Positions 50,800 to 60,525 of a stretch of DNA of 62,262 bases are shown here, piece after piece. The notes beneath the pieces are model-generated. The model was not told where the DNA came from. It was given only the letters and a program-made list of their open reading frames with translations, and did no database searches. The stretch's first letter is position 1, and each line of letters starts with the position of its first letter. This DNA is from Chthoniobacteraceae bacterium. Its GTDB lineage: Bacteria > Verrucomicrobiota > Verrucomicrobiia > Chthoniobacterales > Chthoniobacteraceae. Location: the NCBI GenBank assembly GCA_947476255.1, contig CANJPY010000016.1:1-62262 (forward strand), given 5' to 3'. The translations under genes were made by a program, and so were the position numbers.

Positions 50800-52152
50800 T
50801 CAAGGCACCGTCACTTTCGCGAGCTCTTCAAGCAACGTTTGATTCAGCCGGATTCCCGCCTCAAAATTGGCCACTGGGAAGTTTTCGTTCGGAGCGTGCG
50901 CGCGGCAGTCTGGCAGCGCGAGCCCGAGCAACAGTGTTTCAACCCCGAGCACCCGCTGGAACGTATTGACGATGGGAATACTCCCCCCCTCGCGCGTCAA
51001 CGCTACCGACCGACCGGGGAACACCCGCGCCAGCGCCTGTTGCGCGGCCTTGCCATGCGCCGAATGCGGGTCGCTCACATAGGGTTCCCCGCTGTGGCCG
51101 GGCACCACTTCCAGCGTGACCCCAGGAGGGCAGACCGCCCTCAAATGGCGTTCCGCTGCTGCTAAAATCACCTCCGGCGCCTGGTCCGGTACCAACCGGA
51201 AAGTCAATTTCGCAAAAGCCTCCTTGGGAATGATCGTCTTGGTTCCCTCTCCTTGGAACCCGCCGCCAATGCCGTTCACCTCCGCCGTAGGCCGCCCCCA
51301 AATGCGCTCCAACGCCGTATACTCTGCTTCCCCTCCCACGGCCGCCGCTCCCGTGATCGCTTCAATCTCCTTCTCCCCAAACGGCACCTGCGCCCACGCT
51401 TCGCGCTCCCACACCTCCAGCGGAAGCACCTTTTCATAAAATCCATCCACCAAAACCCGCCCATCCTTCCCATGCAAGGACCCAAGCAATTGCGCCAACA
51501 CCACCGCTGGATTACGCACAGCCCCCCCGTAAATGCCAGAATGCAGGTCCATCGTCGGCCCCTTGACCCGCACCTCCATCGCCGCAATCCCCCGCAAACC
51601 ATACGTCAGAGTGGGCACCCCCGGCGCCACCATGCTGGTGTCCGAAACCGCGATAATGTCGCACCTGAGCGCCTCCCGATGGGCCTGCAGGAACGATTCC
51701 AAGTTAGGGCTGCCAATCTCCTCCTCGCCTTCAATGAGAAAAATCAGATTTACCGGAAGCGTCCCCTGCGCCGCAAGCGTCTGGGCGACTCCCTGAATAT
51801 GAGCGAAAATCTGCCCCTTGTTGTCGGCCGAACCCCGAGCGAAAAGAATTCCATCCCGGATTTGGGGCTCAAAAGGAGGGGACTGCCAGAGACCAACCGG
51901 ATCCTCCGGCTGCACATCATAATGACCATATATTAATACCGTGGGACGTCCGGCGACGTGGGCGTTGCGTCCGACCACCACAGGATGGCCGGGCGTCGGG
52001 TGCACCTCGCTGCTCAAGCCGATGGATTGAAGGTGCGCGGCCAGCCAATGGGCGCAGGCAGCCACTTGGGACGCTCGGGACGGGTCGGTGGAAACGCTCG
52101 GAAAGCGGATAAAATCACACAATAAACCTAAGGCTTGGGAAGGATTTGCCAT
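50800..52152 (-). CDS. M20 family dipeptidase
   Basis: 450 residues. Zn motifs: LIYGHYDVQPEDP (first His and Asp), GSADNKGQIFAH, the catalytic EGEEEIGSPNLESF, and AVSDTSM with a second-site Asp. A dimerisation lid (MDLHSGIYGGAVRNP) and C-terminal metal His (CRAHAPNENF) complete the set. It matches cytosolic M20/M25/M40 dipeptidases that hydrolyse short peptides. No signal peptide. Convergent with the larA-like gene and divergent from the DUF1501 operon. Confidence 0.93.
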   Translation of the reverse strand: MANPSQALGLLCDFIRFPSVSTDPSRASQVAACAHWLAAHLQSIGLSSEVHPTPGHPVVVGRNAHVAGRPTVLIYGHYDVQPEDPVGLWQSPPFEPQIRDGILFARGSADNKGQIFAHIQGVAQTLAAQGTLPVNLIFLIEGEEEIGSPNLESFLQAHREALRCDIIAVSDTSMVAPGVPTLTYGLRGIAAMEVRVKGPTMDLHSGIYGGAVRNPAVVLAQLLGSLHGKDGRVLVDGFYEKVLPLEVWEREAWAQVPFGEKEIEAITGAAAVGGEAEYTALERIWGRPTAEVNGIGGGFQGEGTKTIIPKEAFAKLTFRLVPDQAPEVILAAAERHLRAVCPPGVTLEVVPGHSGEPYVSDPHSAHGKAAQQALARVFPGRSVALTREGGSIPIVNTFQRVLGVETLLLGLALPDCRAHAPNENFPVANFEAGIRLNQTLLEELAKVTVP

Positions 52153-52326
52153 CCGCTACGCATAACCCTTTTGGGAGATGGGAGGCAACACGTCCGTGCC
52201 TCCAGAAGGAGTCTAGTGAAAAAAATTTACTTATTTCTGACTAATCTACTAATAATCTAGTGCCGTAATCGCTTTCCTTCCAAGAGAAGCCACTTCAATT
52301 CCCAGCAATACAAATCAAATACTACT
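52153..52326 (+). promoter_or_regulatory. AT-rich leader of the DUF1501 operon
   Basis: The stretch 52217-52260 is strikingly AT-rich (AAAAAAATTTACTTATTTC, then two CTAAT-type repeats ending TAATCTAG) in an otherwise GC-rich region, as expected of a promoter. TAATCT at 52253-52258 could be a -10, but I find no well-spaced -35. No Shine-Dalgarno sequence precedes the ATG. Confidence 0.35.
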
Positions 52327-53649
52327 ATGGACTCGAACCCGTCACCCCATTCGATGCCTTTCGCAAAACCCTCCCGCCGCGAGTTCCTGTACGCAGGTCT
52401 TGCTGGTGGACTTGGTTTGACGATGGGAGATTTGCTCAAACTGCGCGCTGCTGAAGCAGCCTCAGAGAACCCCTTGATCGCCAAGGCCGATTCCCTGATC
52501 CACATCTATCTGCCGGGCGGCGCCGCTGCGCAGGAACTCTGGGACCCCAAACCCCTCGCTCCTTCCGAGTACCGTGGGCCACTTTCCACCGTGGACACCA
52601 ACATCCCCGGGATCAAATTTTCGCAGTACCTCAAGAACACCGCCAAAATCGCGGACAAACTCACGGTCGTGCGCTCCATGACCCACGGGGAAGCCGCCCA
52701 TGAGCGTGGCACCCATAACATGTTCACCGGGTACCGCCCCTCTCCGGCGCTTGCCTATCCTTCCTTCGGCTCTGTGGTTTCCCACGAACTGGGCTCACGG
52801 AACCAGTTGCCCGCCTACGTGTGCGTCCCCAACATGCCTAACGAATTCGCAGGCACGGGCTACCTCTCCACCGCCTTCGGCCCCTTCGCCCTCGGCAGTG
52901 AACCCTCCTCCGAAGCCTTCAAAGTGCGCGATCTTTCGCTGCCCGCCTCGGTTTCCACCGAGCGCTTTGACCGCCGCCGCTCTATCCTGGATACGGTTGA
53001 CTCCCATTTCCGCTACCTCGAGCAGTCTGATTCCCTCAAGGCCATGGACTCGTTCTACGAAGCCGCCTACGCAATGATCAGCTCGCCCACGGCGCGCGAA
53101 GCCTTCAACCTCGCCGCAGAACCCGCCAAGGTCCGCGACAACTACGGCCGCAATACCGCAGGCCAGCGTATGCTCATGGCCCGCCGGCTCGTGGAGAGCG
53201 GCGTTCGCATGGTCTCCGTCACCTTCGGCGGCTGGGATCATCACACCGGCATTGCTCGCGCCATGGAAACCAATGCCGTTCCTTTCGATCAGGCCTATGC
53301 GGCCCTGATCTCGGATCTGGCAGAGCGCGGGATGCTTGACCGCACCTTGGTCATGGTGAGCTCCGAATTCGGACGCACCCCCAAGATCAACAAGGACGGC
53401 GGCCGTGACCACTGGCCCCGCGTCTTCTCTGTCGCCTTTGCAGGCGGCGGCTTCAAGCGCGGCCTCATTTACGGAGCCTCTGACGCCACCGGCGCAGAAC
53501 CGGACAACAACCCGCTCACGGTCGAAAACATGTCGGCCACGGTCTACAACCAGCTGGGCATCAAGCCGGAAAAGCAGCTCGTTGCCCCCGGTGGACGCCC
53601 TGTCGCGATCGTCAAAGACGGTCAGGTTGTTTCCGATCTCATCTCTTAA
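52327..53649 (+). CDS. DUF1501 domain-containing protein (operon copy)
   Basis: 440 residues with a Tat-type signal (SRREFLYAGLAGGLGL, about 16-31). Core motifs: LIHIYLPGGAAAQELWDPKP, RSMTHGEAAHERGTHNMFTGY, LVESGVRMVSVTFGGWDHHTGI, SSEFGRTPKIN and GRDHWPRVFSVAFAGGG. These are the DUF1501 blocks and imply a sulfatase/phosphatase-superfamily-like fold. It is the first gene of a four-gene operon with a PPC-domain protein, DUF1549/DUF1553 and a cytochrome-WD40 protein. The role of this set in PVC bacteria is not established. Confidence 0.92.
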   Translation: MDSNPSPHSMPFAKPSRREFLYAGLAGGLGLTMGDLLKLRAAEAASENPLIAKADSLIHIYLPGGAAAQELWDPKPLAPSEYRGPLSTVDTNIPGIKFSQYLKNTAKIADKLTVVRSMTHGEAAHERGTHNMFTGYRPSPALAYPSFGSVVSHELGSRNQLPAYVCVPNMPNEFAGTGYLSTAFGPFALGSEPSSEAFKVRDLSLPASVSTERFDRRRSILDTVDSHFRYLEQSDSLKAMDSFYEAAYAMISSPTAREAFNLAAEPAKVRDNYGRNTAGQRMLMARRLVESGVRMVSVTFGGWDHHTGIARAMETNAVPFDQAYAALISDLAERGMLDRTLVMVSSEFGRTPKINKDGGRDHWPRVFSVAFAGGGFKRGLIYGASDATGAEPDNNPLTVENMSATVYNQLGIKPEKQLVAPGGRPVAIVKDGQVVSDLIS

Positions 53650-53675
53650 TTAGGCCTCAACCGCCTCATACCCCT

Positions 53676-56567
53676 ATGGCTTCGATTCGTCTCCCCAACG
53701 GATTCTCCAAAGCATTCTGCGGCATCCGCGGTGCCACTTTGCTGGGAGCCCTCTGTCTCACGAGCCTTCCCGCTTTTGCGGGAACGCCACGCGTCAGCTC
53801 GGCTTTCCCGGCAGTAGCGCAACGTGGTACAGAACAAGATGTTGTATTCACCGGATCGAATCTGGGCGATGCACGCACCGTCCTGTTCGACGCCCCGGGC
53901 TTTGAAGTCACATCCGTCAAGGCGGAGGCGAATCGGTTTGCCGTCAAAATCCGCGTCCCAGCCGACGCCGACCTCGGTGAGCACCACTGCCGCGTCGTGA
54001 CCGAATCTGGGGTCGCCGATCTCAGGGTGTTCTTTGTCAGTCCCTTCCCCGTGATCGAGGAAGCCGCGCCTAAGACCCCGGCGCGGATTCTCGCGGTAAA
54101 ACTCGCGCGTGAGGCGCGCGAAGCAAAGATCGCCGCCGCGAAAGCTGCTGCCGAAGCGGCGGCGGCAGGCGCTCCAAAACCGGGTGCAACCCCTGCACCA
54201 ACAGCATCAACAGCACCAACAGCGCCAACGGCACCCGCAGCTCCGGTGGCTGCAGCCGCTCCCGCTCCCAAGCCCGCCGCCCCCAAGCCCGCCGCTCCCG
54301 CAGCGGCCCCTGTTCCAGCGGGTCCGCAACTCATCACGCTAAACACCACGATTTTCGGCCAAACACAGGGAGAAGATCAGGATGAATACGCGGTGGAGCT
54401 CCAAAAAGGACAGCGCCTGACCATTGAAGTGGTGGGCATGCAGCTTCAAGCGCAGAGCCCGTACGATCCGGAAATCATCCTCAGAAAACCGGATGAAAGC
54501 ATCCTCAAAACCGTCTCTGGAACCACGTTTGGCCGGGGCAACCCCGCCTTCTCCATTGAGGCGCCAGAAGCTGGCACCTACAAGTTTTCCATCCGTGATT
54601 CAACCCGCAACGGGGTGGGCGAGTGCCAATACGTCATGCACGTGGGGGACTACCCTCGGCCCCTCGCCTCGATGCCCTTGGGCGCACCCGCGGGCAAACA
54701 AACCGCTTTCACTCTGTTAGGCGACCCGAAAGGGCCCATCGCCATCAAGGCGTCTCCAGGCACTCAAAACGACACCATTGGCGGGCTTTACCCCACTGGT
54801 GCCCCAGTTCCACTCCCAGTTCCCACGCGTGTCAGTGATTTGGCGAACGTCATCGAGGGAACCACACAGCCAGCGGCGCCCTTGGAAGCGCCCAGTCCCG
54901 CGACCCCGCTGCCTGCAGCCTTCAACGGAATTCTCAAAACCAGCAAGGAAAAGGACTTCCACCGTTTCTCTGCCAAGAAAGGCCAGGTTTTTGAATTTAC
55001 GGCCTTCGCCCGCGCCCTGCGCTCTCCCATCGACAGCGTTATTTTTATCTATAACGACAAAGGGGTACAGCTCGCCACCAATGATGACAATGGAACCCCT
55101 GACAGCTACGTGCGCTGGACGGCACCGGCCGACGGGGAATTTATCCTCGGTATCGGTGATCAGCTTGGCCGCGGCGGCCCCCTCTACACCTACCGCGTAG
55201 AGGCTTCCCTCGCATCTCCCCGAGTCAAGACATGGCTGCCGGAAATGACGATCAACTCCTCCCAAGACCGTCGCGCCATCGTGGTTCCGCAAGGAAACCG
55301 CTTCGCCACCCTTGTGCGCGTCAAACGCGAGGACTGGGCTGGACCGCTCCACCTCGAACCCCTCAACCTTCCCGCGAACGTGCACGCGGCGGCGGGGACC
55401 ATGGACAAAACCATCGACACCTTGGTGATGGTTTTTGAGGCGACTCAGGACGCACCCCTCACCCAGAAACTGATCTCCATGACAGGCTCCCCTGCGGAGC
55501 CTGTGGAAGGGGTGCAGCCGACCTTCCGCGTCGAACACATCATCAGCCCCTGCGAGAACGGAAATAACAAGCCGTACTACACTGTAAAACAGCAGTATCT
55601 CCCTCTGGCGGTGACAGCGCCCATCCCGGCCCGTATCGACGTTGAGGAACCCAGCACCCCTGCGATGCGCTCGGGACAGTTCCCTTTGAAGGTCAAAATC
55701 CAGCGCACTGACGACTTCAAAGGTCCAGTGGATGTGGTCCTCCTGCATGCCCCTACTGGTCTTGCCACGTCCGGGGCGGTGAAGATCCCAGCCGACGCCT
55801 CCGAAGGGATTATCAACGTGAGTGTTGGAGCAGAAGCCCCGCTCAAAAAATGGTCCCTCGCTGTAGCTGCAAGCGCCGACTTCGGGAAGGGGGCCACCTG
55901 GTTTAGTTCAGGGATCTTTAATTTTGAAGTGGTGGAAACGCCTTTCACGGGAAGCCTCGCGAGAAGCTCCGTACCGCAGGGCGGCACCTCCCAGATGAAG
56001 CTCAAGCTCGAGCAGAAAAATCCCTTTGAAGGCAAAGCGAAAATTGAGCTTCTCGGCCTCCCAAACGGCGTGAGCGCCGAGCCTCAGGAAATTACCGCCG
56101 AAGCCACGGAAGTCGTCTTCTCTCTAACCGCCAAGCCCGACGCCAGCCTTGGAATTCAAAAGCAAGTCACCGCACAATTCTCGATCCATAAAAACGGCAT
56201 CCCCCTTACCGCCAACTGCGCTGCGGGTGGTGTTCTGCGCGTCGACCGTCCGGATCCCTCTGCAAAGCCTGCTCCAATCGCCGTAGCGAATGCAGCTTCC
56301 GCTGCACCAGCTCCAGCAACGCCTCCAGCGAACGCAGGAGCGACTGCCGCTCCCGCCACCGCTGCGAAACCAGCTCAAGCGCCAACCGCTCCCGCCGCAC
56401 CAGCAGCCGCTGCCACCACTCCAGCGCCTGCACCCGTGGCCCCAGCCGCCGCGGCGAAACCCCCAACTCCTGCACCAGCTCCAGCAAGCGCACCCAGCGC
56501 ACCTGCACCAGCCGCTCCCTCCACCCCAGCTCCAGCCGCTCCAGCACCCCCACAAACCGCAAAATGA
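53676..56567 (+). CDS. Secreted PPC-domain protein with Ala/Pro-rich linkers
   Basis: A 963-residue exported protein (signal peptide ATLLGALCLTSLPAFAG). An IPT-like beta-sandwich (about 40-125, RGTEQDVVFTGSNLGDARTVLF) is followed by an Ala/Pro linker (about 140-215), one PPC-type domain (about 220-325, DQDEYAVELQKGQRLTIEV), a second PPC domain (about 415-510, KDFHRFSAKKGQVFEFTAFARAL) and further beta-sandwiches to about 860. The last 100 residues are almost only Ala, Pro and Thr. PPC domains usually sit beside secreted hydrolases and bind surfaces. It lies 26 bp after DUF1501 and overlaps the next gene by 4 bp. Confidence 0.85.
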   Translation: MASIRLPNGFSKAFCGIRGATLLGALCLTSLPAFAGTPRVSSAFPAVAQRGTEQDVVFTGSNLGDARTVLFDAPGFEVTSVKAEANRFAVKIRVPADADLGEHHCRVVTESGVADLRVFFVSPFPVIEEAAPKTPARILAVKLAREAREAKIAAAKAAAEAAAAGAPKPGATPAPTASTAPTAPTAPAAPVAAAAPAPKPAAPKPAAPAAAPVPAGPQLITLNTTIFGQTQGEDQDEYAVELQKGQRLTIEVVGMQLQAQSPYDPEIILRKPDESILKTVSGTTFGRGNPAFSIEAPEAGTYKFSIRDSTRNGVGECQYVMHVGDYPRPLASMPLGAPAGKQTAFTLLGDPKGPIAIKASPGTQNDTIGGLYPTGAPVPLPVPTRVSDLANVIEGTTQPAAPLEAPSPATPLPAAFNGILKTSKEKDFHRFSAKKGQVFEFTAFARALRSPIDSVIFIYNDKGVQLATNDDNGTPDSYVRWTAPADGEFILGIGDQLGRGGPLYTYRVEASLASPRVKTWLPEMTINSSQDRRAIVVPQGNRFATLVRVKREDWAGPLHLEPLNLPANVHAAAGTMDKTIDTLVMVFEATQDAPLTQKLISMTGSPAEPVEGVQPTFRVEHIISPCENGNNKPYYTVKQQYLPLAVTAPIPARIDVEEPSTPAMRSGQFPLKVKIQRTDDFKGPVDVVLLHAPTGLATSGAVKIPADASEGIINVSVGAEAPLKKWSLAVAASADFGKGATWFSSGIFNFEVVETPFTGSLARSSVPQGGTSQMKLKLEQKNPFEGKAKIELLGLPNGVSAEPQEITAEATEVVFSLTAKPDASLGIQKQVTAQFSIHKNGIPLTANCAAGGVLRVDRPDPSAKPAPIAVANAASAAPAPATPPANAGATAAPATAAKPAQAPTAPAAPAAAATTPAPAPVAPAAAAKPPTPAPAPASAPSAPAPAAPSTPAPAAPAPPQTAK

Positions 56568-58984
56568 ACCGCAGCCATCTCCTCTTCACAGGTCTGTCCG
56601 CCGGTCTTCTCCTTTCCTCCGCGAGCCTCCTGACCGCCGCGCCGGTTTTGGATATTTTTCCGGGAGACGCCCACCTGCGCCACAAACTGGACTCCCAGTC
56701 CTTCGTGGTACGGGTGATTCAGGACAATGGCATTCATGTCGATGTGACCAACGAGGCAAAGATCAGCCTCGGCGATCCTTCCAAAGCCGGTCTCCAGAAA
56801 AACGTGCTCACCCCCAAGGCTGCCGGATCCACAAACCTCAAGGTGGAATGGAAGGGCATCACCAAATCAATCCCCATCACCGTCGAGAATCCCGAAGTGG
56901 AGCCTCCTGTCTCCTTCCGACTCGACGTGATGCCGGTCTTTATGAAGGCGGAGTGTAACCGCTGCCATGGAGCCGCCCGCGGTCAAGACGGGTTCAAACT
57001 TTCGCTCTGGGGATTTGATCCAGACACCGATTATTTCCGCATCACCCGGGAGTTCCCCGGACGCCGGGTTAATCTGGCTGTGCCCGAGGACTCCCTCCTG
57101 ATTACCAAGGCTGACGGAGAAGCCGCACACACAGGGGGAAAGAAATTCGAAAAAGGCAGTCCCCTCTACAATACCATGCTTCGCTGGCTGAAAGCGGGCG
57201 CGCCGGATGATCCGAAGGAGATTGCACAAGTTAAAAGCGTGGAACTGCTTCCAGGTTCGCTCGTGATGGAAGGCCCCGGACAGAACTTCCGGATGAACGT
57301 ACGCGCCACCTTCTCCGATGGTTCGACCCGCGACGTCACCTCGACCGCCCTGTTCCTTTCCAACAACGAAGGCACCGCCAAAGTGGACCATGACGGGACA
57401 CTGACCACGGGGGCCCGCGGCGAAGCGTTTGTGATGGCCCGCTACGGTGCATTCACGGTTGGCAGCCAGGTCATCGTCCTTCCCAAGGACCTCAAATTCC
57501 AGTGGCCCAAAGTCGATGAACGCAACGAAATCGACAAGCTCGTCAACGTCAAGCTGCGCAATCTCCGCATGCTTCCGAGCGACCTCTGCGACGACCTGAC
57601 CTTCCTGCGCCGCGCCTACATTGACCTGACAGGCAGCCTTCCCCCGCTCGAGCGCGTCCAAACGTTCCGTGACGACAAGGATCCCGCCAAGCGCGAGAAA
57701 CTCGTGGATGACCTGCTGAAACAGCCCGGGTTCGTTGATTTGTGGACACTCAAGTGGGCGGACCTTCTGCAGATCCGTACAATCAACAACCAGTCATCCA
57801 CCAAGACCGTTCAGTTGTATCACAACTGGCTTCGCGATCAGATACTTGCCGGCGTGCCTCTCAACGAACTCGCGTCCAAGCTCCTCACTGCCACGGGTTC
57901 CAACATCGAAAATCCCTCGGCCACCTTCTACTCTTTGGAAATCGATCCGATCCGCGTCACCGAAGATGCCGCCCAGGCAATGCTCGGCATCCGCATCCAG
58001 TGCGCCCAATGCCACAACCATCCGTTTGACCGCTGGACCATGGGCGATTACCGGGGTTTCATGGCCTTCTTCATGCAGATCGGCCGCAAGCCCGGCGAAG
58101 ATCCCCGTGAAAAAATCATCTTTAATGCGGGGGCCGGTGAAGCCAAACACCCCGTTGGCGACAAGGTTGTCCCTCCAAGATTCCCAGGAGGCGAAGAACC
58201 CGACGTCAAAGGCAAGGACCGCCGCGAAGTTCTCGCAACCTGGCTCGCGGATCCCGAGAACCCATGGTTTGCAAGGCACATGGCCAACCTTGTGTGGGCA
58301 CAGCTCATGGGCGTGGGCATTGTCAACCCCGTGGATGACATCCGCATCTCCAATCCCGCGTCGAACCCGGTCCTGCTGGACCACCTTGCAAAGCGGCTCG
58401 TCGAACATAAGTTCGACATCCGAAAACTGGCCCGCGAAATCTGTCTCTCCGCCACCTACCAGCGCTCAACCCGCTCGAACGAGTCCAATGAACTGGATAC
58501 CAAAAACTTCGCTAAGGCGACGATCCGCCGCATGCGCGCCGAAGTCCTTCTGGACGCCATCGCGGACGCTTCGGGCAATTCCGCCAAACACACTGGAATG
58601 TCCCAGGGAATGCGCGCCGTGGAAATCGCAGACGCCAAGAAGACGAACTACTTCCTGAGCACCTTTGGACGCTCCACCCGCGAAAACGTGTGTGCCCGCG
58701 AGGAAGTCAGCCCCACGCTCTCGCAGGCGCTGCACCTTCTCACCGGCGATACGGTCGAGGGCAACATGAAGGCAGGGAATCTGGTCGCCAAGCTGACAAC
58801 GAGCGGCAAAAAACCGTCTGAGATCATGATCGAACTCTATCTCCGCGTGATTGGACGTCCTCCGACTCCCGAAGAAACCTCCTCCTTGGAAGCGCTCTTC
58901 AGCGACCCGGAACAGACCAAGGCCACTTTGGAAGACATCCAGTGGGCCCTCCTTAATTCCAAAGAGTTCCTCTTTAACCACTAG
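56564..58984 (+). CDS. DUF1549/DUF1553 protein with Ig-like and cytochrome-like modules
   Basis: An 806-residue exported protein: signal peptide (LLFTGLSAGLLLSSASLLTA), a Big2-like domain (about 30-110), a cytochrome-like region with CNRCHG, a second Big2-like domain (about 235-310, RATFSDGSTRDVTSTALF), DUF1549 (LPSDLCDDLTFLRRAYIDLTG, then CAQCHNHPFDRW) and DUF1553 (WLADPENPWFARHMANLVW, FLSTFGRSTRENVC). Start and preceding stop overlap (ATGA), so translation is coupled. Compared with the copy at 33.4-36.6 kb it lacks the LamG insert and has Big2 domains instead. Confidence 0.92.
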   Translation: MNRSHLLFTGLSAGLLLSSASLLTAAPVLDIFPGDAHLRHKLDSQSFVVRVIQDNGIHVDVTNEAKISLGDPSKAGLQKNVLTPKAAGSTNLKVEWKGITKSIPITVENPEVEPPVSFRLDVMPVFMKAECNRCHGAARGQDGFKLSLWGFDPDTDYFRITREFPGRRVNLAVPEDSLLITKADGEAAHTGGKKFEKGSPLYNTMLRWLKAGAPDDPKEIAQVKSVELLPGSLVMEGPGQNFRMNVRATFSDGSTRDVTSTALFLSNNEGTAKVDHDGTLTTGARGEAFVMARYGAFTVGSQVIVLPKDLKFQWPKVDERNEIDKLVNVKLRNLRMLPSDLCDDLTFLRRAYIDLTGSLPPLERVQTFRDDKDPAKREKLVDDLLKQPGFVDLWTLKWADLLQIRTINNQSSTKTVQLYHNWLRDQILAGVPLNELASKLLTATGSNIENPSATFYSLEIDPIRVTEDAAQAMLGIRIQCAQCHNHPFDRWTMGDYRGFMAFFMQIGRKPGEDPREKIIFNAGAGEAKHPVGDKVVPPRFPGGEEPDVKGKDRREVLATWLADPENPWFARHMANLVWAQLMGVGIVNPVDDIRISNPASNPVLLDHLAKRLVEHKFDIRKLAREICLSATYQRSTRSNESNELDTKNFAKATIRRMRAEVLLDAIADASGNSAKHTGMSQGMRAVEIADAKKTNYFLSTFGRSTRENVCAREEVSPTLSQALHLLTGDTVEGNMKAGNLVAKLTTSGKKPSEIMIELYLRVIGRPPTPEETSSLEALFSDPEQTKATLEDIQWALLNSKEFLFNH

Positions 58985-58999
58985 CCTCTTAGCCACTAT

Positions 59000-60391
59000 A
59001 TGCGCTCGCGCCTTGTTCTCCTCGGCTCCGTCCTGAGTGCCCTGCCCTCTGTGGCTGCAGTCCCTGAAAAAGTCACCTTCGACGATCACGTCCTGCCGAT
59101 CCTTCAGAACGCCTGCAATAACTGTCATAACCCGGACAAAAAAAAGGCCGGCTTGGATCTCACCAGTTACGGAACCTCCATTCTAGGTTCCGATGGAGGC
59201 AAGGTCGTCCTTCCAGGGGATGCCGCGGGCAGCCTCTTGCTGAAGTGCATCAAAGGCACCGAGGAACCTGTCATGCCGCCCAAAGGGGACAGGCTCAACG
59301 CCAATGACATCGCAATTATTGAAAAATGGATCGCCCTGCGCGCTCCAGAATCCCTCACGAGCAAGGGCGCGCCCGTAGCCAATAACGTCACAGCCGCCGC
59401 TGTCAGTCTGACCCGTCCTTCCGGGCCCCCTCCGATGCCGGGAAACAACCTGCCAAAGTCCCCGGTGCTTCAGGCAGACCGCTCGAATGCTCTCATCGCC
59501 CTCGCCGCAAGCCCCTGGGCTCCTGTGACCGCGTTGGGTGGCCAAAAACAGGTTCTTCTCTACCACTCCGATACGCTGGAGCTATTGGGCATCCTCCCCT
59601 TCCCCGAAGGCCTACCTACCATCGTGCGTTTTTCCCGCAATGGGGAACTCGTGATGGCAGGCGGTGGCGTCGGCGCCAAATCGGGAAAAGTGGCCCTCTG
59701 GAAAATCGCCACAGGCGAACGGATTGCCACCGTAGGGAACGAAGTGGACCAAGTGCTGGCCGCAGACCTGAGCCCGGATCAAACCACCGTGGCTCTCGGT
59801 GGCCCCAACCGTCTGCTGAAATTTTACAGCACCAAGGACGGCAAAATGATCCGGTCCAACAAAAAACACACGGACTGGGTGACAGCCGTGGCGTATTCCC
59901 CGGATGGCGCCTACGTGGCAAGCGCCGACCGCGCCGGAGGCGTTGTCGTCTGGGAGGCTGCGACGGGTGCCGAATCAATTACATTGCCGGGACACAAAAC
60001 GGCGGTCAACGCGCTCGCGTTCCTGCCGGGCTTGCTGGCTTCCGCCGGACAGGACGGCACTGTTGTCCTTTGGGATGTCGCCGAGGGCAAGGAGCGCAAG
60101 AAATGGACAGCCCACGCGGGAGGCTGTGAATTCGTGGATTTCACGCCTGATGGGAAAATCATTTCGTGCGGCCGCGACAAGGTGGCCAAAATTTGGGATC
60201 AGACGGGGAAAGCGCTCCTGACCACCCAACCCCTTGGCGAAATCGCCCTGCGTGCCGTACTATCCGGAGAGACGGTGATGGCGGGCGATTGGAACGGAAA
60301 TGTCCAGGCCTTCCTCATCGCCGATGGAGGGAAACCCTTTGGTGCCGTCGCAACGGTTAGCACGACCCCTCCAAAGCCTCCGGCGAAGTAG
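59000..60391 (+). CDS. Planctomycete-type cytochrome c fused to WD40 propeller
   Basis: A 463-residue exported protein with a signal peptide (LVLLGSVLSALPSVAA), a planctomycete cytochrome domain with CNNCHNPDKKKAG (about 35-47) ending VMPPKGDRL, and a WD40 propeller from about 145 to 450 (AVAYSPDGAYVASADRAGGVVVWEA, ALAFLPGLLASAGQDGTVVLWDV). It closes the operon, 15 bp after the DUF1553 gene. Presumably it passes electrons or acts as a scaffold for the DUF1501/DUF1553 partners; this is inference. Confidence 0.92.
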   Translation: MRSRLVLLGSVLSALPSVAAVPEKVTFDDHVLPILQNACNNCHNPDKKKAGLDLTSYGTSILGSDGGKVVLPGDAAGSLLLKCIKGTEEPVMPPKGDRLNANDIAIIEKWIALRAPESLTSKGAPVANNVTAAAVSLTRPSGPPPMPGNNLPKSPVLQADRSNALIALAASPWAPVTALGGQKQVLLYHSDTLELLGILPFPEGLPTIVRFSRNGELVMAGGGVGAKSGKVALWKIATGERIATVGNEVDQVLAADLSPDQTTVALGGPNRLLKFYSTKDGKMIRSNKKHTDWVTAVAYSPDGAYVASADRAGGVVVWEAATGAESITLPGHKTAVNALAFLPGLLASAGQDGTVVLWDVAEGKERKKWTAHAGGCEFVDFTPDGKIISCGRDKVAKIWDQTGKALLTTQPLGEIALRAVLSGETVMAGDWNGNVQAFLIADGGKPFGAVATVSTTPPKPPAK

Positions 60392-60525
60392 TTCGTCTGC
60401 GTCTCAAAACGGAGTTTCTCCGTAGACGGATGTGCACGCACGCTCAGAGACCGAGATTTGGTGTTCCAGCCAGCCAGCCAGAATATCCCTCTCCCGCTTA
60501 GACTTTCCCGGAAAAGAGGGTAAAG

